Positions 34,997 through 43,453 of a DNA stretch of 64,000 bases are shown one piece after another. The notes beneath the pieces are model-generated. The model was not told where the DNA came from. It did not search any database and was given only the letters and a program-made list of their open reading frames with translations. Both the position numbers and the translations under genes were made by a program. The DNA comes from JAEUOS01 sp046160545 (GTDB taxonomy: Bacteria; Pseudomonadota; Gammaproteobacteria; Burkholderiales; JAEUOS01): contig JBJXGS010000044.1 in NCBI GenBank assembly GCA_046160545.1, positions 1 through 64,000 of the forward strand, read 5' to 3'. Within the stretch, counting starts at the first letter, position 1, and every line of letters begins with the position of its first letter.

Positions 34997-35977
34997 GTGC
35001 ACGCCAACCGTCGCCTTTTGCTTGTACGAATCGCCAGTGGCGCGCTGGCCGCGGCTGGCATGCCGCTGGCAGCGCAAGCGCCGTTCCCGGCGCGGCCGAT
35101 CCGCATCGTCCCCTTCGGGGCCGCCGGAGGCCCCATCGACACTCTCGCGCGTGCCTATGCCGAAAAACTCGCCACGCGTTTCGGGCAACCGGTCATCGTC
35201 GACCCCAAGCCCGGGGCTGCGGGGGTGATCGCCGCTGATTTTGTCGCCAAGGCTCCCGCCGACGGGCACACGATCATGCTCACGCTGCCCCTGACCCATA
35301 TCAACAACGCGATCCTCATGCCCAAGCTGCCGTACGACCCGGTGCGCGATTTCGCGCCGCTGTCGATGCTGGCCACGGGTGGTCCGATGATGGTGGCACG
35401 CGCCGCCGCGCCCTACTCCAGCCTGCGCGAATTCGTCGATTTTGCCCGCAGCCGGCCGGTGCTGAACTACGGCACCTGGGGCAACGGGTCCACCGCGCAC
35501 CTGTTCTGCGAACTGCTCAAGCGTCAGGCGAACGTCAACCTGACCCATGTGGCGTACAAGGCCGAGGCGGCTGTCCATGCCGACCTGTTCGGTGAGGTGC
35601 TCGACTTCGCCTGGGCCAACCCGGCGACGGCGCGCGGACACATCGGGTCGGGCAAGATGAAGCCCCTGGCGATTGCCGGCACGAAGCGCGTCTCGATCCT
35701 GCCGCAGGTACCGACGTTTACCGAGCAGGGCTTTCGCGGCTTCGATATCGACTCCTGGATTGGCGCCTATGCTCCATCCGGCACACCGGCTGCAGTCGTC
35801 GATGCCTGGGCCGCTGCCTTGCGCGAAACCACGCGCATGGCGGATATCGCGGCACGCCTGACCGGATTCGGCTTTGAACCCCTGGGCAACACCCCGACAC
35901 AGTTCCTCGAGGTCTATCGTGCCGATGTGCCGCGCATCACCGAGCTGATTCGCGGCGCCGGCGTGACTCTGGAGTAG
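34997..35977 (+). CDS. Bug/TctC family periplasmic solute receptor
   Basis: A 326-aa product from the GTG at 34997. An N-terminal basic/hydrophobic signal sequence ends near AAQA, followed by PFPARPIRIVPFGAAGGPIDTLAR, the Bug family start. The C-terminal LGNTPTQFLEVYRADVPRI is typical. It is 5 bp before a Rieske oxygenase gene, so the receptor is likely dedicated to the oxygenase substrate. Confidence 0.9.
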   Translation: MHANRRLLLVRIASGALAAAGMPLAAQAPFPARPIRIVPFGAAGGPIDTLARAYAEKLATRFGQPVIVDPKPGAAGVIAADFVAKAPADGHTIMLTLPLTHINNAILMPKLPYDPVRDFAPLSMLATGGPMMVARAAAPYSSLREFVDFARSRPVLNYGTWGNGSTAHLFCELLKRQANVNLTHVAYKAEAAVHADLFGEVLDFAWANPATARGHIGSGKMKPLAIAGTKRVSILPQVPTFTEQGFRGFDIDSWIGAYAPSGTPAAVVDAWAAALRETTRMADIAARLTGFGFEPLGNTPTQFLEVYRADVPRITELIRGAGVTLE

Positions 35978-35982
35978 TTGCC

Positions 35983-37182
35983 GTGGACGTTTCTGCCGGA
36001 TCAACAAAAACCCTGGACACCGGCACAGCCTACGGTCGCACGCGGCCGACCTATCGCAAGGACCTGACCGAAGTCGGGCCCGGCACGCCGATGGGCGAGT
36101 TGCTGCGCCGCTACTGGCACCCCATCGGCCTAGTTGCCGACGCGGGCGAAACGCCACGCCAGTTACGGGTGCTTGGCGAGGACCTGATCCTGTTTCGCGA
36201 TGCAAGTGGCCGGCCAGGTCTGGTGCATCCACATTGTGCGCATCGAGGCAGCTCGCTTTTCTACGGTCGAGTCGAGGAGCGCGGCATCCGCTGCTGCTAT
36301 CACGGCTGGCTGTTCGATGTCGAGGGTCATTGCATTGAGCAGCCTTGCGAGCCGGAAGGAGGACGCGCGCGCGACCGTGTGCGCCAGCCCTGGTACCCCC
36401 TGCAGGAGCGCTACGGGCTGATCTGGGCCTACCTCGGGCCGCCGGCCCGCAAACCCTGCCTGCCGCGCTATGAGTGCCTCGAGACGCTCGACCCCGGGGA
36501 ATTCCTCGAGGCCGACGATTCAAGCATCGGTGGCGGCGGCCCGCAGGTGATCGACTGCAACTGGCTGCAGCACTACGAGAACCTGGTCGATCCCTTTCAT
36601 GTGGTGATCCTGCATGCCAGTTTCTCTGGCACCCAGTTCGTTCCGGCGATGGCGCTCATGCCTGAAGTCGAATGGGAAACCGGTGAGATCAGCGTACGCA
36701 CGGTGTCGCGGCGCAAGCTGCCTGAGGGCAAGATACTGCACCGCATCAGCGAGGCGGCGCTGCCGACCCTGCGCGTGATCCCCAGTCCGCGTGTCGGCCG
36801 CTATGGGCGGGTCGAGTCGCTGGGCTGGATCCTGCCCATTGACGACCATCATTTCCGAATTTTCGTCGTCGGGCGGGTGACCGAGCCTGGGGAACTGGTG
36901 AAAATGCGCTCGCGGCTGGGCGGCAAGCTGTGGGAAGAGCTGACGCCTGAGGAACACCAGCGTTTTCCCGGCGACTACGAGGCGCAGGTGAGCCAGGGAA
37001 AAATCGCGCGGCATTCCGAGGAACACCTGGCGCAATCCGATCGTGGCATCGTCATGCTGCGTCGCCTGCTCGAAAAGCAATTGGCCAGTGTGGCGGCCGG
37101 GGGCGACCCTGCCGGTGTGACCTTTGATCCCGCAGCGCCCCCGGTGGCTTTCCCGTCAGGCAATTTTCTCCGCGACGCGTAA
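35983..37182 (+). CDS. Rieske non-heme iron aromatic ring-hydroxylating oxygenase, alpha subunit
   Basis: A 399-aa product from the GTG at 35983. The Rieske cluster ligands are Cys85-x-His87 and Cys104-x2-His107. The mononuclear iron site is indicated by ENLVDPFH...H (Asp203, His206, His211). The layout resembles phthalate/vanillate-type monocomponent oxygenases, which demethylate or hydroxylate an aromatic acid. No beta subunit and no reductase or ferredoxin gene is adjacent, so electron supply must come from elsewhere. It ends 17 bp from a convergent nitroreductase gene. Confidence 0.92.
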   Translation: MDVSAGSTKTLDTGTAYGRTRPTYRKDLTEVGPGTPMGELLRRYWHPIGLVADAGETPRQLRVLGEDLILFRDASGRPGLVHPHCAHRGSSLFYGRVEERGIRCCYHGWLFDVEGHCIEQPCEPEGGRARDRVRQPWYPLQERYGLIWAYLGPPARKPCLPRYECLETLDPGEFLEADDSSIGGGGPQVIDCNWLQHYENLVDPFHVVILHASFSGTQFVPAMALMPEVEWETGEISVRTVSRRKLPEGKILHRISEAALPTLRVIPSPRVGRYGRVESLGWILPIDDHHFRIFVVGRVTEPGELVKMRSRLGGKLWEELTPEEHQRFPGDYEAQVSQGKIARHSEEHLAQSDRGIVMLRRLLEKQLASVAAGGDPAGVTFDPAAPPVAFPSGNFLRDA

Positions 37183-37199
37183 GGCCGCCGCGCCCGACC

Positions 37200-37790
37200 T
37201 TACAGCAGCTTGCAGATCGCGTCGAAATCGAAACGCGGCAGGCGGCCCATGACCTTGGATGGGTCGCCGTGGCCCAGGTTGCAGATGAAGTTGGTCTTGA
37301 CCTTGCTGCCGGCCCAGAACTCCGCATCCACACGGGCGGCATCGAAGCCCGACATCGGCCCGCAGTCAAGGCCCAGCATGCGCGCAGCGACCATCAGGTA
37401 GGCGCCCTGCAATGTGCCGTTGCGAAATGCGGTGCCCTGGATCAGGGCTTCGTTGCCGGCGAAAACGCCACGCGCGTTCGGGTTGTACGCGAAATTTTTC
37501 GCCAGATGTTCGTAGAACTCAAGATCGTGGCCGATGATCACCACCACGGGGGCCGCCGCCACTTTGGGCTGGTTACCCGGCGCCATGCAAGGCACGAGGC
37601 GATCTTTTGCGGCCTGGGTGCGCAGGAACTGGTAGCGCGCCGGCTGGGTGTTCATCGACGTCGGGCCCCACTTGGCAAGGTCGTAGACGGCCCTGAGTTC
37701 GGCGTCGGTAATCGGCTGGTCGGTGAATCCGTTCTGGGTGCGGGCGTTGCGAAAGACCTGGTCCTGGACTGCGTCGGATACGATGCTCAT
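37200..37790 (-). CDS. Nitroreductase family FMN oxidoreductase (RutE-like)
   Basis: A 196-aa product from the ATG at 37790, preceded by AAGGAAGTC. FMN-binding residues appear in RNARTQNGFTDQPIT, KWGPTSMNTQPARY and LGLDCGPMSGFD; the form is that of malonic semialdehyde reductase RutE/YdfG-type nitroreductases. It could reduce a semialdehyde, a nitro group or a quinone. It is the last gene of the hydroxyquinol-type operon, 34 bp after the SnoaL-like gene. The specific role is not assignable. Confidence 0.87.
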   Translation of the reverse strand: MSIVSDAVQDQVFRNARTQNGFTDQPITDAELRAVYDLAKWGPTSMNTQPARYQFLRTQAAKDRLVPCMAPGNQPKVAAAPVVVIIGHDLEFYEHLAKNFAYNPNARGVFAGNEALIQGTAFRNGTLQGAYLMVAARMLGLDCGPMSGFDAARVDAEFWAGSKVKTNFICNLGHGDPSKVMGRLPRFDFDAICKLL

Positions 37791-37824
37791 GACTTCCTTG
37801 TGCGTGACGGGTGGGTGATTGGAA

Positions 37825-38199
37825 TCAAGCTGGTATTGACGTTGACTGCCAGGCGGAAAACTGCCATTTGCCCTGGCGCTTGAGCCAGACATTGAGGTAG
37901 CGTCCATTGATGGTACGGGTACTGCCATCCGGATTGCCCAGCGTGATGCGCATTTGACCGGTGACGATAGCCGCATCTCCGGATACGCGAATGTTTTCCA
38001 CGGGTCGCTCGATGGCCTTGTAATCCCACTTCTTCGCAGCGATGCCATCGATATAGCTTTGCTTGTTGTCGACGAAGGCATTGGAATGGGTGTAGATCAG
38101 GTCGTCGGCGAAAAGCTCATTCATGGTCGCAACGTCCTTGGCGACCTGGGCTTTGCAACGTTTGTCCTCGAGCGCGTGGATGTCGGCTTCAGTGGTCAT
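37825..38199 (-). CDS. SnoaL-like / NTF2-fold protein (DUF4440-type)
   Basis: A 124-aa product of the NTF2 superfamily: IHALEDKRCKAQVAKDVATMNELFADDLIYTHSNAFVDNK, with a C-terminal YLNVWLKRQGKWQFSAWQST. These small cone-shaped proteins act as isomerases, dehydratases or binding proteins. Position within the aromatic operon suggests a catabolic accessory role. No catalytic residue can be identified with confidence. Confidence 0.85.
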   Translation of the reverse strand: MTTEADIHALEDKRCKAQVAKDVATMNELFADDLIYTHSNAFVDNKQSYIDGIAAKKWDYKAIERPVENIRVSGDAAIVTGQMRITLGNPDGSTRTINGRYLNVWLKRQGKWQFSAWQSTSIPA

Positions 38200-38212
38200 G
38201 CGATCTCCTTGT

Positions 38213-38281
38213 AATGGGGTCTGACCCCATTTGTTCGACGGTGGCGATGCAACGCTGGAAAATAGGGTCAGACCCCATTTT
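38213..38281. repeat. Inverted pair of palindromic GGGTC-type repeats
   Basis: Two related 19-bp units, AATGGGGTCTGACCCCATT (38213-38231) and AATAGGGTCAGACCCCATT (38261-38279), are reverse complements of each other at 18 of 19 positions. Each is itself a near-perfect palindrome around one central base (GGGGTC-T-GACCCC). They are separated by about 29 bp, between the dioxygenase and SnoaL-like genes. The form is REP-like, and the flanking A/T tracts would allow terminator-like hairpins. No adjacent transposase was found. Confidence 0.75.
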
Positions 38282-38306
38282 CCGCCATTCTCCGGATTCC
38301 CAAGAT

Positions 38307-39173
38307 CTAGCTGGCCGGATTGAGGATGAAATCGAAGTCCAGCGTGTAAAAGGGCTTGTTCATCGGTGTGCCATCCGGCGCCTTGCCCGGTTCCTGGCGC
38401 ACCCAGTCGGCGATCAGTGATGAGCGCACGCCGAAGACCGCGTCCGAATCAAGATACTTGTCGTCGCCGCGAAACACGTGGGTCACTAGTTTTTCGTAGC
38501 CCGGCGCCTGGATCATGAAATGCAGATGTGCGGGGCGAAACGGGTGACGTGCCGCCTTGTTCATCATGTTGCCGACCGGCCCGTCGACGGGGATGGAGTA
38601 GAACTCCGGCTTGATGCTCTTGAACCAGTACTTGCCTGAAGCATCCGACTTGAGCCGACCGCGCGCGAAAAGGGCGTTGTCCTTGTCGGTGTACTGCACA
38701 TCATAGATGCCGTCACCGTCAGCCTGCCACACATCGATGACGGCGCCGACCACCGGCTTGCCGTCGGCGCCCTTGATGGCGCCGCGGATGAAGGCAGGTT
38801 CGCCCGGCGCGCCGGCGGCCAGGTCATCGCCATTTTTGAAGTCCGAGGCCTTGTCGGTGTGAAACGGACCGAACACGGTGGCCTCGGTACAGCCGGCCGG
38901 CTTCTTGTGGTTTAACGCGACGACCAGCATCGACAGACCCAGCGTATCAGATAGGAGGATCATCTCCTGACGCTTGTCGTCGCATTTCTGCCCGACCGCG
39001 GTCAGGAATTCGATGCCCTGCATCCACTCGGCCTCGGTCAGCTTGACCTCGCGGGCGAAGTCGTGCACATGGCGGGTCAGCGCCGACAGGATCTCCTTGA
39101 AGCGCGCGTCCTTGCAGCCGGAAAGACGGCGGATGGCTTCGGCGGTAATGGTGTTCTCGTCGAGGTTTTGCAT
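38307..39173 (-). CDS. Intradiol ring-cleavage dioxygenase, probable hydroxyquinol 1,2-dioxygenase
   Basis: A 288-aa product from the ATG at 39173, with a GGGAG ribosome-binding site. The Fe(III) ligands are Tyr157, Tyr192, His216 and His218 (RPAHLHF). The N-terminal helical dimerisation domain (about 1-95) is that of the catechol/hydroxyquinol type rather than the protocatechuate type. Neighbouring maleylacetate reductase and 3-oxoadipate CoA-transferase genes make hydroxyquinol (cleaved to maleylacetate) the likely substrate. Chlorocatechol is an alternative but no cycloisomerase or dienelactone hydrolase is present. Confidence 0.92.
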   Translation of the reverse strand: MQNLDENTITAEAIRRLSGCKDARFKEILSALTRHVHDFAREVKLTEAEWMQGIEFLTAVGQKCDDKRQEMILLSDTLGLSMLVVALNHKKPAGCTEATVFGPFHTDKASDFKNGDDLAAGAPGEPAFIRGAIKGADGKPVVGAVIDVWQADGDGIYDVQYTDKDNALFARGRLKSDASGKYWFKSIKPEFYSIPVDGPVGNMMNKAARHPFRPAHLHFMIQAPGYEKLVTHVFRGDDKYLDSDAVFGVRSSLIADWVRQEPGKAPDGTPMNKPFYTLDFDFILNPAS

Positions 39174-39207
39174 GTTTTCTCCCGGTGATGTTGCTGGTGC
39201 TGAAACT

Positions 39208-40185
39208 CTACTGCTGCTGCGGAATCCTGGCGCGCTTGGCGATCGCGGCTGCCGATTCGATCTCGGCGCGCACGAAACGATCGAACTCCGCCGGGCTGCC
39301 TGGCATGGCGTCCGCCCCCATGCGGGACAGGCGCTCGCGCAATTCCGGGGTTGCCGCTGCCTTCGCGACCTCGGCATTCAGACGGTTGACGACGTCGGCG
39401 GGCGTGCGCGCTGGAGCGAACATCCCGACCCACAGCGAATATTCGGAATTGGGAGCGATCTCATTGGAGGCCGGCACGTCCGGCAGCGCTGGCGAGCGCC
39501 GCGGGCTGGTCACGGCAAGGGCCTGGACCCTGCCCTCCTTGATGAGGCTTAAGCCCGCGTTGATCGGGCACATGTAGTACTCCAGTCGACCGGCGGCGAT
39601 CTCGGTCACGACTTCGGGCGTGCCCTTGAATGGGACGTGCTCCAGGTCGATTCCCGCGACCATCATGAATTTTTCCGCCGACAGGTGCGTAGCGCTGCCC
39701 ACACCGGCCGATCCGTAGTTGAGCGAGTTCGCAGGCTTGGCCTTCACCTGGGCGATGAAGTCGCGCAGGTCCTTGTAGCGTCCCGGCGGGGCAATAAGGA
39801 CATTGGGTACGGCGCCCAGTCCGGCCACGTTGACGAAGTCCTTGAGAGTGTCATATGGCAGCTTGGCATAGATCGCGGGGTTGACCGCGTGCGCGCTGGA
39901 ATGAATGAGCAGGGTGTGGCCGTCGGGATCGGCCTTGGCCACCTGCGAACCGGCGATCGTACCGCCGGCGCCGGGGCGGTTCTCGACCACGATGGGCTGC
40001 CCGAGCGACTTGGCCATGACCTCGCCAAACGAACGCCCGATGATGTCGGTCGCGCTTGCGGCGGTGAAGGAAACGATCATGCGGATGTTGCGCGAGGGGA
40101 AGACTTGTGCACGCGACAGCAAGGGCACTGGCAATACTGCGGTGCCGAGCATTGCCTGCAACACGGTCCTGCGATTGCATGTCAT
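39208..40185 (-). CDS. Bug/TctC family periplasmic solute receptor
   Basis: A 325-aa product; the ATG at 40185 follows TTG and an AAGGAGACCC ribosome-binding site. A twin-Arg start (NRRTVLQAML) and a hydrophobic signal ending LLSRAQ precede FPSRNIRMIVSFTAASATDIIGRSFGE. The third Bug receptor of the window, embedded in the hydroxyquinol operon between a beta-hydroxyacid dehydrogenase and the dioxygenase. It probably captures the pathway's starting compound in the periplasm; no TctAB partner genes are nearby. Confidence 0.9.
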   Translation of the reverse strand: MTCNRRTVLQAMLGTAVLPVPLLSRAQVFPSRNIRMIVSFTAASATDIIGRSFGEVMAKSLGQPIVVENRPGAGGTIAGSQVAKADPDGHTLLIHSSAHAVNPAIYAKLPYDTLKDFVNVAGLGAVPNVLIAPPGRYKDLRDFIAQVKAKPANSLNYGSAGVGSATHLSAEKFMMVAGIDLEHVPFKGTPEVVTEIAAGRLEYYMCPINAGLSLIKEGRVQALAVTSPRRSPALPDVPASNEIAPNSEYSLWVGMFAPARTPADVVNRLNAEVAKAAATPELRERLSRMGADAMPGSPAEFDRFVRAEIESAAAIAKRARIPQQQ

Positions 40186-40241
40186 CAAGGGTCTCCTTTT
40201 TTGTTTGGTGAATGGATGGAAAGTTTCGGGATGGGAATGGT

Positions 40242-41135
40242 TCAGGCCGAGACGCCAGCCAGACGCTCAACCAGGCGCACCGTCGCAATGTAGTCGAGAT
40301 CGCCCTCACCTTGGGCGCGTATCGCTTCATACATCTGGCGCAAATGCGCGGCCAGGGGCAGCGGCACGCCCGCGCGAGCGCCTTCACCAAGGATGAGGTC
40401 AAGGTCCTTGATCATCTGATTGCCGGAAAAGGTCGAAGCATAGTCGCGCTCGGCCAGTGGCGGGACCTTGTAGCCGACCAGGGGTGATCCGACAGCGCTC
40501 TTGCCTACGACCTCGAGCATCTGGCGCCAGTCGAGTCCGCCCTTTTCGCCCAAGACCAGTGCCTCGGCAAGCATGCCTGCCGAAACCGCAACCATGAGGT
40601 TGATCACGAGCTTGATCACGCGCGCCTGCTCGCCTTCGCCGAGGTAGAAGTGGGTCCTGCCGAAACAACCAAGAATGGGCAGCGCCCGCTCATAGGCATC
40701 GCGCGGGCCCGAAGCCATTACGGTAAGTGTGCCGGCCTGGGCGATCACGGCATTGCCGGAAACGGTGGCGCGCAGGTACGCGGCACCTGCTTCGGCCAGC
40801 GGCACAGCCAGTTCGGCGGATAGGCCTGGCGAAACCGTGCTGGTGTCGACGAAGACCTTTCCGGCGAGCGGTATCGCTCCGAGCTCGCTTGCGACGGCCG
40901 CAAGCGCAGCATCGTTGGGCAGGGACGAGACAATGATGTCTGCATTGCGCGCTGCCCCGGCAACCGAGGATTCCGGCGAGCAGCCCAGCCCGGCCGCCGC
41001 ATCGCGGGCAGCCGGTACAGGATCGTAGGCATGCACCAGGTAACCCGCCCGGCGCAGGTGCCCCGCCATGGGCAGGCCCATTTTCCCCAGGCCAAGGAAT
41101 CCCAAGCGAGTGCTTTCAGGATTTGCAGGGTTCAT
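40242..41135 (-). CDS. Beta-hydroxyacid dehydrogenase family oxidoreductase (first copy)
   Basis: A 297-aa protein of the 3-hydroxyisobutyrate dehydrogenase / 6PGDH superfamily. The dinucleotide motif GFLGLGKMGLPMAGHL lies near the N-terminus, and the catalytic Lys is in VIKLVINLM. The substrate loop reads RATVSGNAVIAQAG, so the usual SGG of PVSGG is SGN. It overlaps the amidohydrolase stop by 4 nt. With the second copy at 42510-43433, it may act on a semialdehyde or hydroxyacid generated in this pathway. Confidence 0.88.
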   Translation of the reverse strand: MNPANPESTRLGFLGLGKMGLPMAGHLRRAGYLVHAYDPVPAARDAAAGLGCSPESSVAGAARNADIIVSSLPNDAALAAVASELGAIPLAGKVFVDTSTVSPGLSAELAVPLAEAGAAYLRATVSGNAVIAQAGTLTVMASGPRDAYERALPILGCFGRTHFYLGEGEQARVIKLVINLMVAVSAGMLAEALVLGEKGGLDWRQMLEVVGKSAVGSPLVGYKVPPLAERDYASTFSGNQMIKDLDLILGEGARAGVPLPLAAHLRQMYEAIRAQGEGDLDYIATVRLVERLAGVSA

Positions 41136-42493
41136 TCGACCATCCTCGCGCGCATTGCCTCAACAATACGGCTCCCTGAGCTGTTCAGGTGGTTCAGGAT
41201 CGCCGCGATATCTGCATGAAGCAGTCGGCCGTCGCGCTTTTTCCATTCGCCGCCGACCATGACCGACTCGACGTTCGCCAGGCCCGCCTGCATGACCACC
41301 GCGGCCACCGGGTCGATGACCGGCTGCATGTTGAGCGCGCGCGCGTCCAGCATCACGAGATCGGCCGCCTTGCCGGGCGCGAGTGTGCCGATGCGATCTT
41401 CCATGCCCAGCATGCGGGCGGCGCGTACGGTCACCCATTCGAGGGCCTCGCGCACGGGAATTGTGGAAGTCTCGGGAATCGTGCCGCGAGTCTCGCGATG
41501 GGCGGTATTGTCCAGTGTGCGCTGCATGGCCAGGGCCATGCGCGCGACCGTGAACATGTCGCCGGAGAGGACCGATTCCAGGTCTACGCCCAGGGTCGGC
41601 CCGCTGCCAAGCGCACGCAAGCGCCCGGTGATCGGATGGCCATGGCCCTGCGCCATTTCGTTCTCGGGCGTGATCGAAAAGCTCATGCCCATTTCGACAA
41701 AACGCTGCAACTGTGAATCTGACAGGTTGTTGCCGTGGACGATGTTGATGTGTGGACCCAGGAGGCCGGCAGCCTCCAGGCGCTGCCAGCCGTCCGGCGT
41801 GCGCGCGTCGCCGCCGCCCTGGTGCATCGAGGCGATGAGGCCGTACTCGCGCGCCAGCGCGAAGTCGGACAGCGCAACCTCCAGGGTTGAATAGTGCGGC
41901 CCGAGGATGGCCAGGCCGAGGGTTACGCGACCGTCGTTGGCAGGCAGCCGGTGCTTGAGCAGGCGCTCGACCTCACTGCGGGGATGCGGAACCTCCCAGA
42001 ATGGCCGCTCGCCCGGTTTCGGGTCCGGTTTGGGACTGCCGTGGAAAAACGCGGCGCGAATTCCCGATTCGACGAGCGCGTCGATGGCGGCATCGGTGTG
42101 CGCGGGGGTCGGATTGTTGTGGCACCAGTCGACCAGGGTCGTGCTGCCGCAATTGATCTGGTTGAGCGCTCCGGCAAGGGTCGCGATGCCGATGTCCGCG
42201 GGTTGAAACAGGGTCGCGAGCCCGGCGTGAACATGGCGAAAATATTCGAGCAGGGTCCAGTTGGAGGCCACGCCGCGCAAGCCTGTCTGCCAGGTGTGCA
42301 TGTGGGCGTTGATGAGCCCCGGAATGACGATGCGCCCGGCGGCGTCGACGACCTCGCACTGCGACGCATCGACCTCGACCTGCGGCGCGATCGCGGCGAT
42401 GCGCTCATCCTCGATGAGGATGTCACCGTTCAGATCGCCGAGTGCGCGGTCCATCGAGACGATGGTCGCGCCGCGGATCAGGGTGCGCCGCAT
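41132..42493 (-). CDS. Amidohydrolase / deaminase (AtzA/TrzN/guanine-deaminase-like)
   Basis: A 453-aa product from the ATG at 42493. Metal-binding motifs of the subtype III amidohydrolase branch: HMHTW (HxH), SMHQGG, VHGNN and the catalytic Asp in GVDLES. Members of this branch deaminate or dechlorinate N-heterocycles such as s-triazines and guanine. Its presence in a hydroxyquinol operon is unusual and suggests a nitrogen-containing upstream substrate. Overlaps the downstream dehydrogenase by 4 nt and lies 16 bp after the second dehydrogenase. Confidence 0.9.
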   Translation of the reverse strand: MRRTLIRGATIVSMDRALGDLNGDILIEDERIAAIAPQVEVDASQCEVVDAAGRIVIPGLINAHMHTWQTGLRGVASNWTLLEYFRHVHAGLATLFQPADIGIATLAGALNQINCGSTTLVDWCHNNPTPAHTDAAIDALVESGIRAAFFHGSPKPDPKPGERPFWEVPHPRSEVERLLKHRLPANDGRVTLGLAILGPHYSTLEVALSDFALAREYGLIASMHQGGGDARTPDGWQRLEAAGLLGPHINIVHGNNLSDSQLQRFVEMGMSFSITPENEMAQGHGHPITGRLRALGSGPTLGVDLESVLSGDMFTVARMALAMQRTLDNTAHRETRGTIPETSTIPVREALEWVTVRAARMLGMEDRIGTLAPGKAADLVMLDARALNMQPVIDPVAAVVMQAGLANVESVMVGGEWKKRDGRLLHADIAAILNHLNSSGSRIVEAMRARMVE

Positions 42494-42509
42494 GTGCAAT
42501 CGAGCCCGG

Positions 42510-43433
42510 TCAGGCTTCCAGGCCGTCGCTCAAGGCGACGTTGTCGGGCTTGAGTTCCATGCCGGCGTTGCGCGCAAGTTCGAGAAGGAGAATCGCGAAA
42601 TCGACGTTGTCGTGACCACGCCCTACCAGGGCCGCGATCGACTCGCGGGTCGCGGCGGCGGCAGGCATGGTCACGCCATGCGCCTTGGCCGCGCTCATGC
42701 CGAGATCCATGTCCTTGAGCAGCAATGCCGGGGTGAATGTGACCTTGTCGAAGCTCAGGTTGGCCAGGGTCGGTGTCTTGTACTTGGTGTACATCGACCC
42801 AAGCACCGAGTTATTGATCGATTCCAGGAACACGTGGCGCGGAATGCCGGCCTTCTCGGCCAGCACCGCGACCTCGCAGAAAGTCTGGATGATGACCCCG
42901 AACATGGTGTTGTGCGCGATCTTCCAGATGCGCGCCAGTTCGCCCTCACCCAGCCACATCTCGGAGCGGCCCAGCATGGTCAGGTACGGGCGCACCGCTT
43001 CATAGGATGCCCTGGGGCCCGAGGCGACCACGGAGAGCTTGCCGGCCTTGGCGACCTTGGCGTTGCCGGACACCGGGGCGCAGACGTAGGCCACACCGCG
43101 GCGTTCCAGTTCGGCACGGACCTCGGCCGAACCTTCCTGCGAGATCGACGAACAGTCGACGACCATTGCCGGCCTGGCGGTGCCGGACAGCAGGCCGGCG
43201 GCGGCGAACAGGACCTCCTTCAAGTCTGCCGTCGTCGAGACCATCGTGAAGACGATGTCGCGGTCGGACAGGTCGGCTTTGCCGGCCACGATCTTCGCCC
43301 CGTAGGGCTTGAGCGGCTCTGCCTTGGATGCCGTGCGGTTCCAGACCGAAACATCACAGTTGTTCTTGAGCAGGCGCAGCGCCATCGCCTCGCCCATGCG
43401 ACCGAGTCCGATCCAGCCGATCTTTTGGCTCAT
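42510..43433 (-). CDS. Beta-hydroxyacid dehydrogenase family oxidoreductase (second copy)
   Basis: A 307-aa product from the ATG at 43433, with an AAAGGAATGTG ribosome-binding site. Rossmann motif IGWIGLGRMGEAMALRLL; loop CAPVSGNAKVAKAGKLSVV again has SGN in place of SGG; catalytic Lys is in WKIAHNTM. Only moderately similar to the first copy, so the two are old paralogues or independent recruitments. It lies 20 bp downstream of the CoA-transferase B subunit. Confidence 0.88.
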   Translation of the reverse strand: MSQKIGWIGLGRMGEAMALRLLKNNCDVSVWNRTASKAEPLKPYGAKIVAGKADLSDRDIVFTMVSTTADLKEVLFAAAGLLSGTARPAMVVDCSSISQEGSAEVRAELERRGVAYVCAPVSGNAKVAKAGKLSVVASGPRASYEAVRPYLTMLGRSEMWLGEGELARIWKIAHNTMFGVIIQTFCEVAVLAEKAGIPRHVFLESINNSVLGSMYTKYKTPTLANLSFDKVTFTPALLLKDMDLGMSAAKAHGVTMPAAAATRESIAALVGRGHDNVDFAILLLELARNAGMELKPDNVALSDGLEA

Positions 43434-43453
43434 CACATTCCTTTTTCGTAGAT

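Noticed and set aside
34964..36523. A 519-codon minus-strand frame opposite the Bug receptor and Rieske oxygenase
   Set aside because: Both plus-strand genes have full family motifs; the antisense translation is low-complexity and without homology signals.
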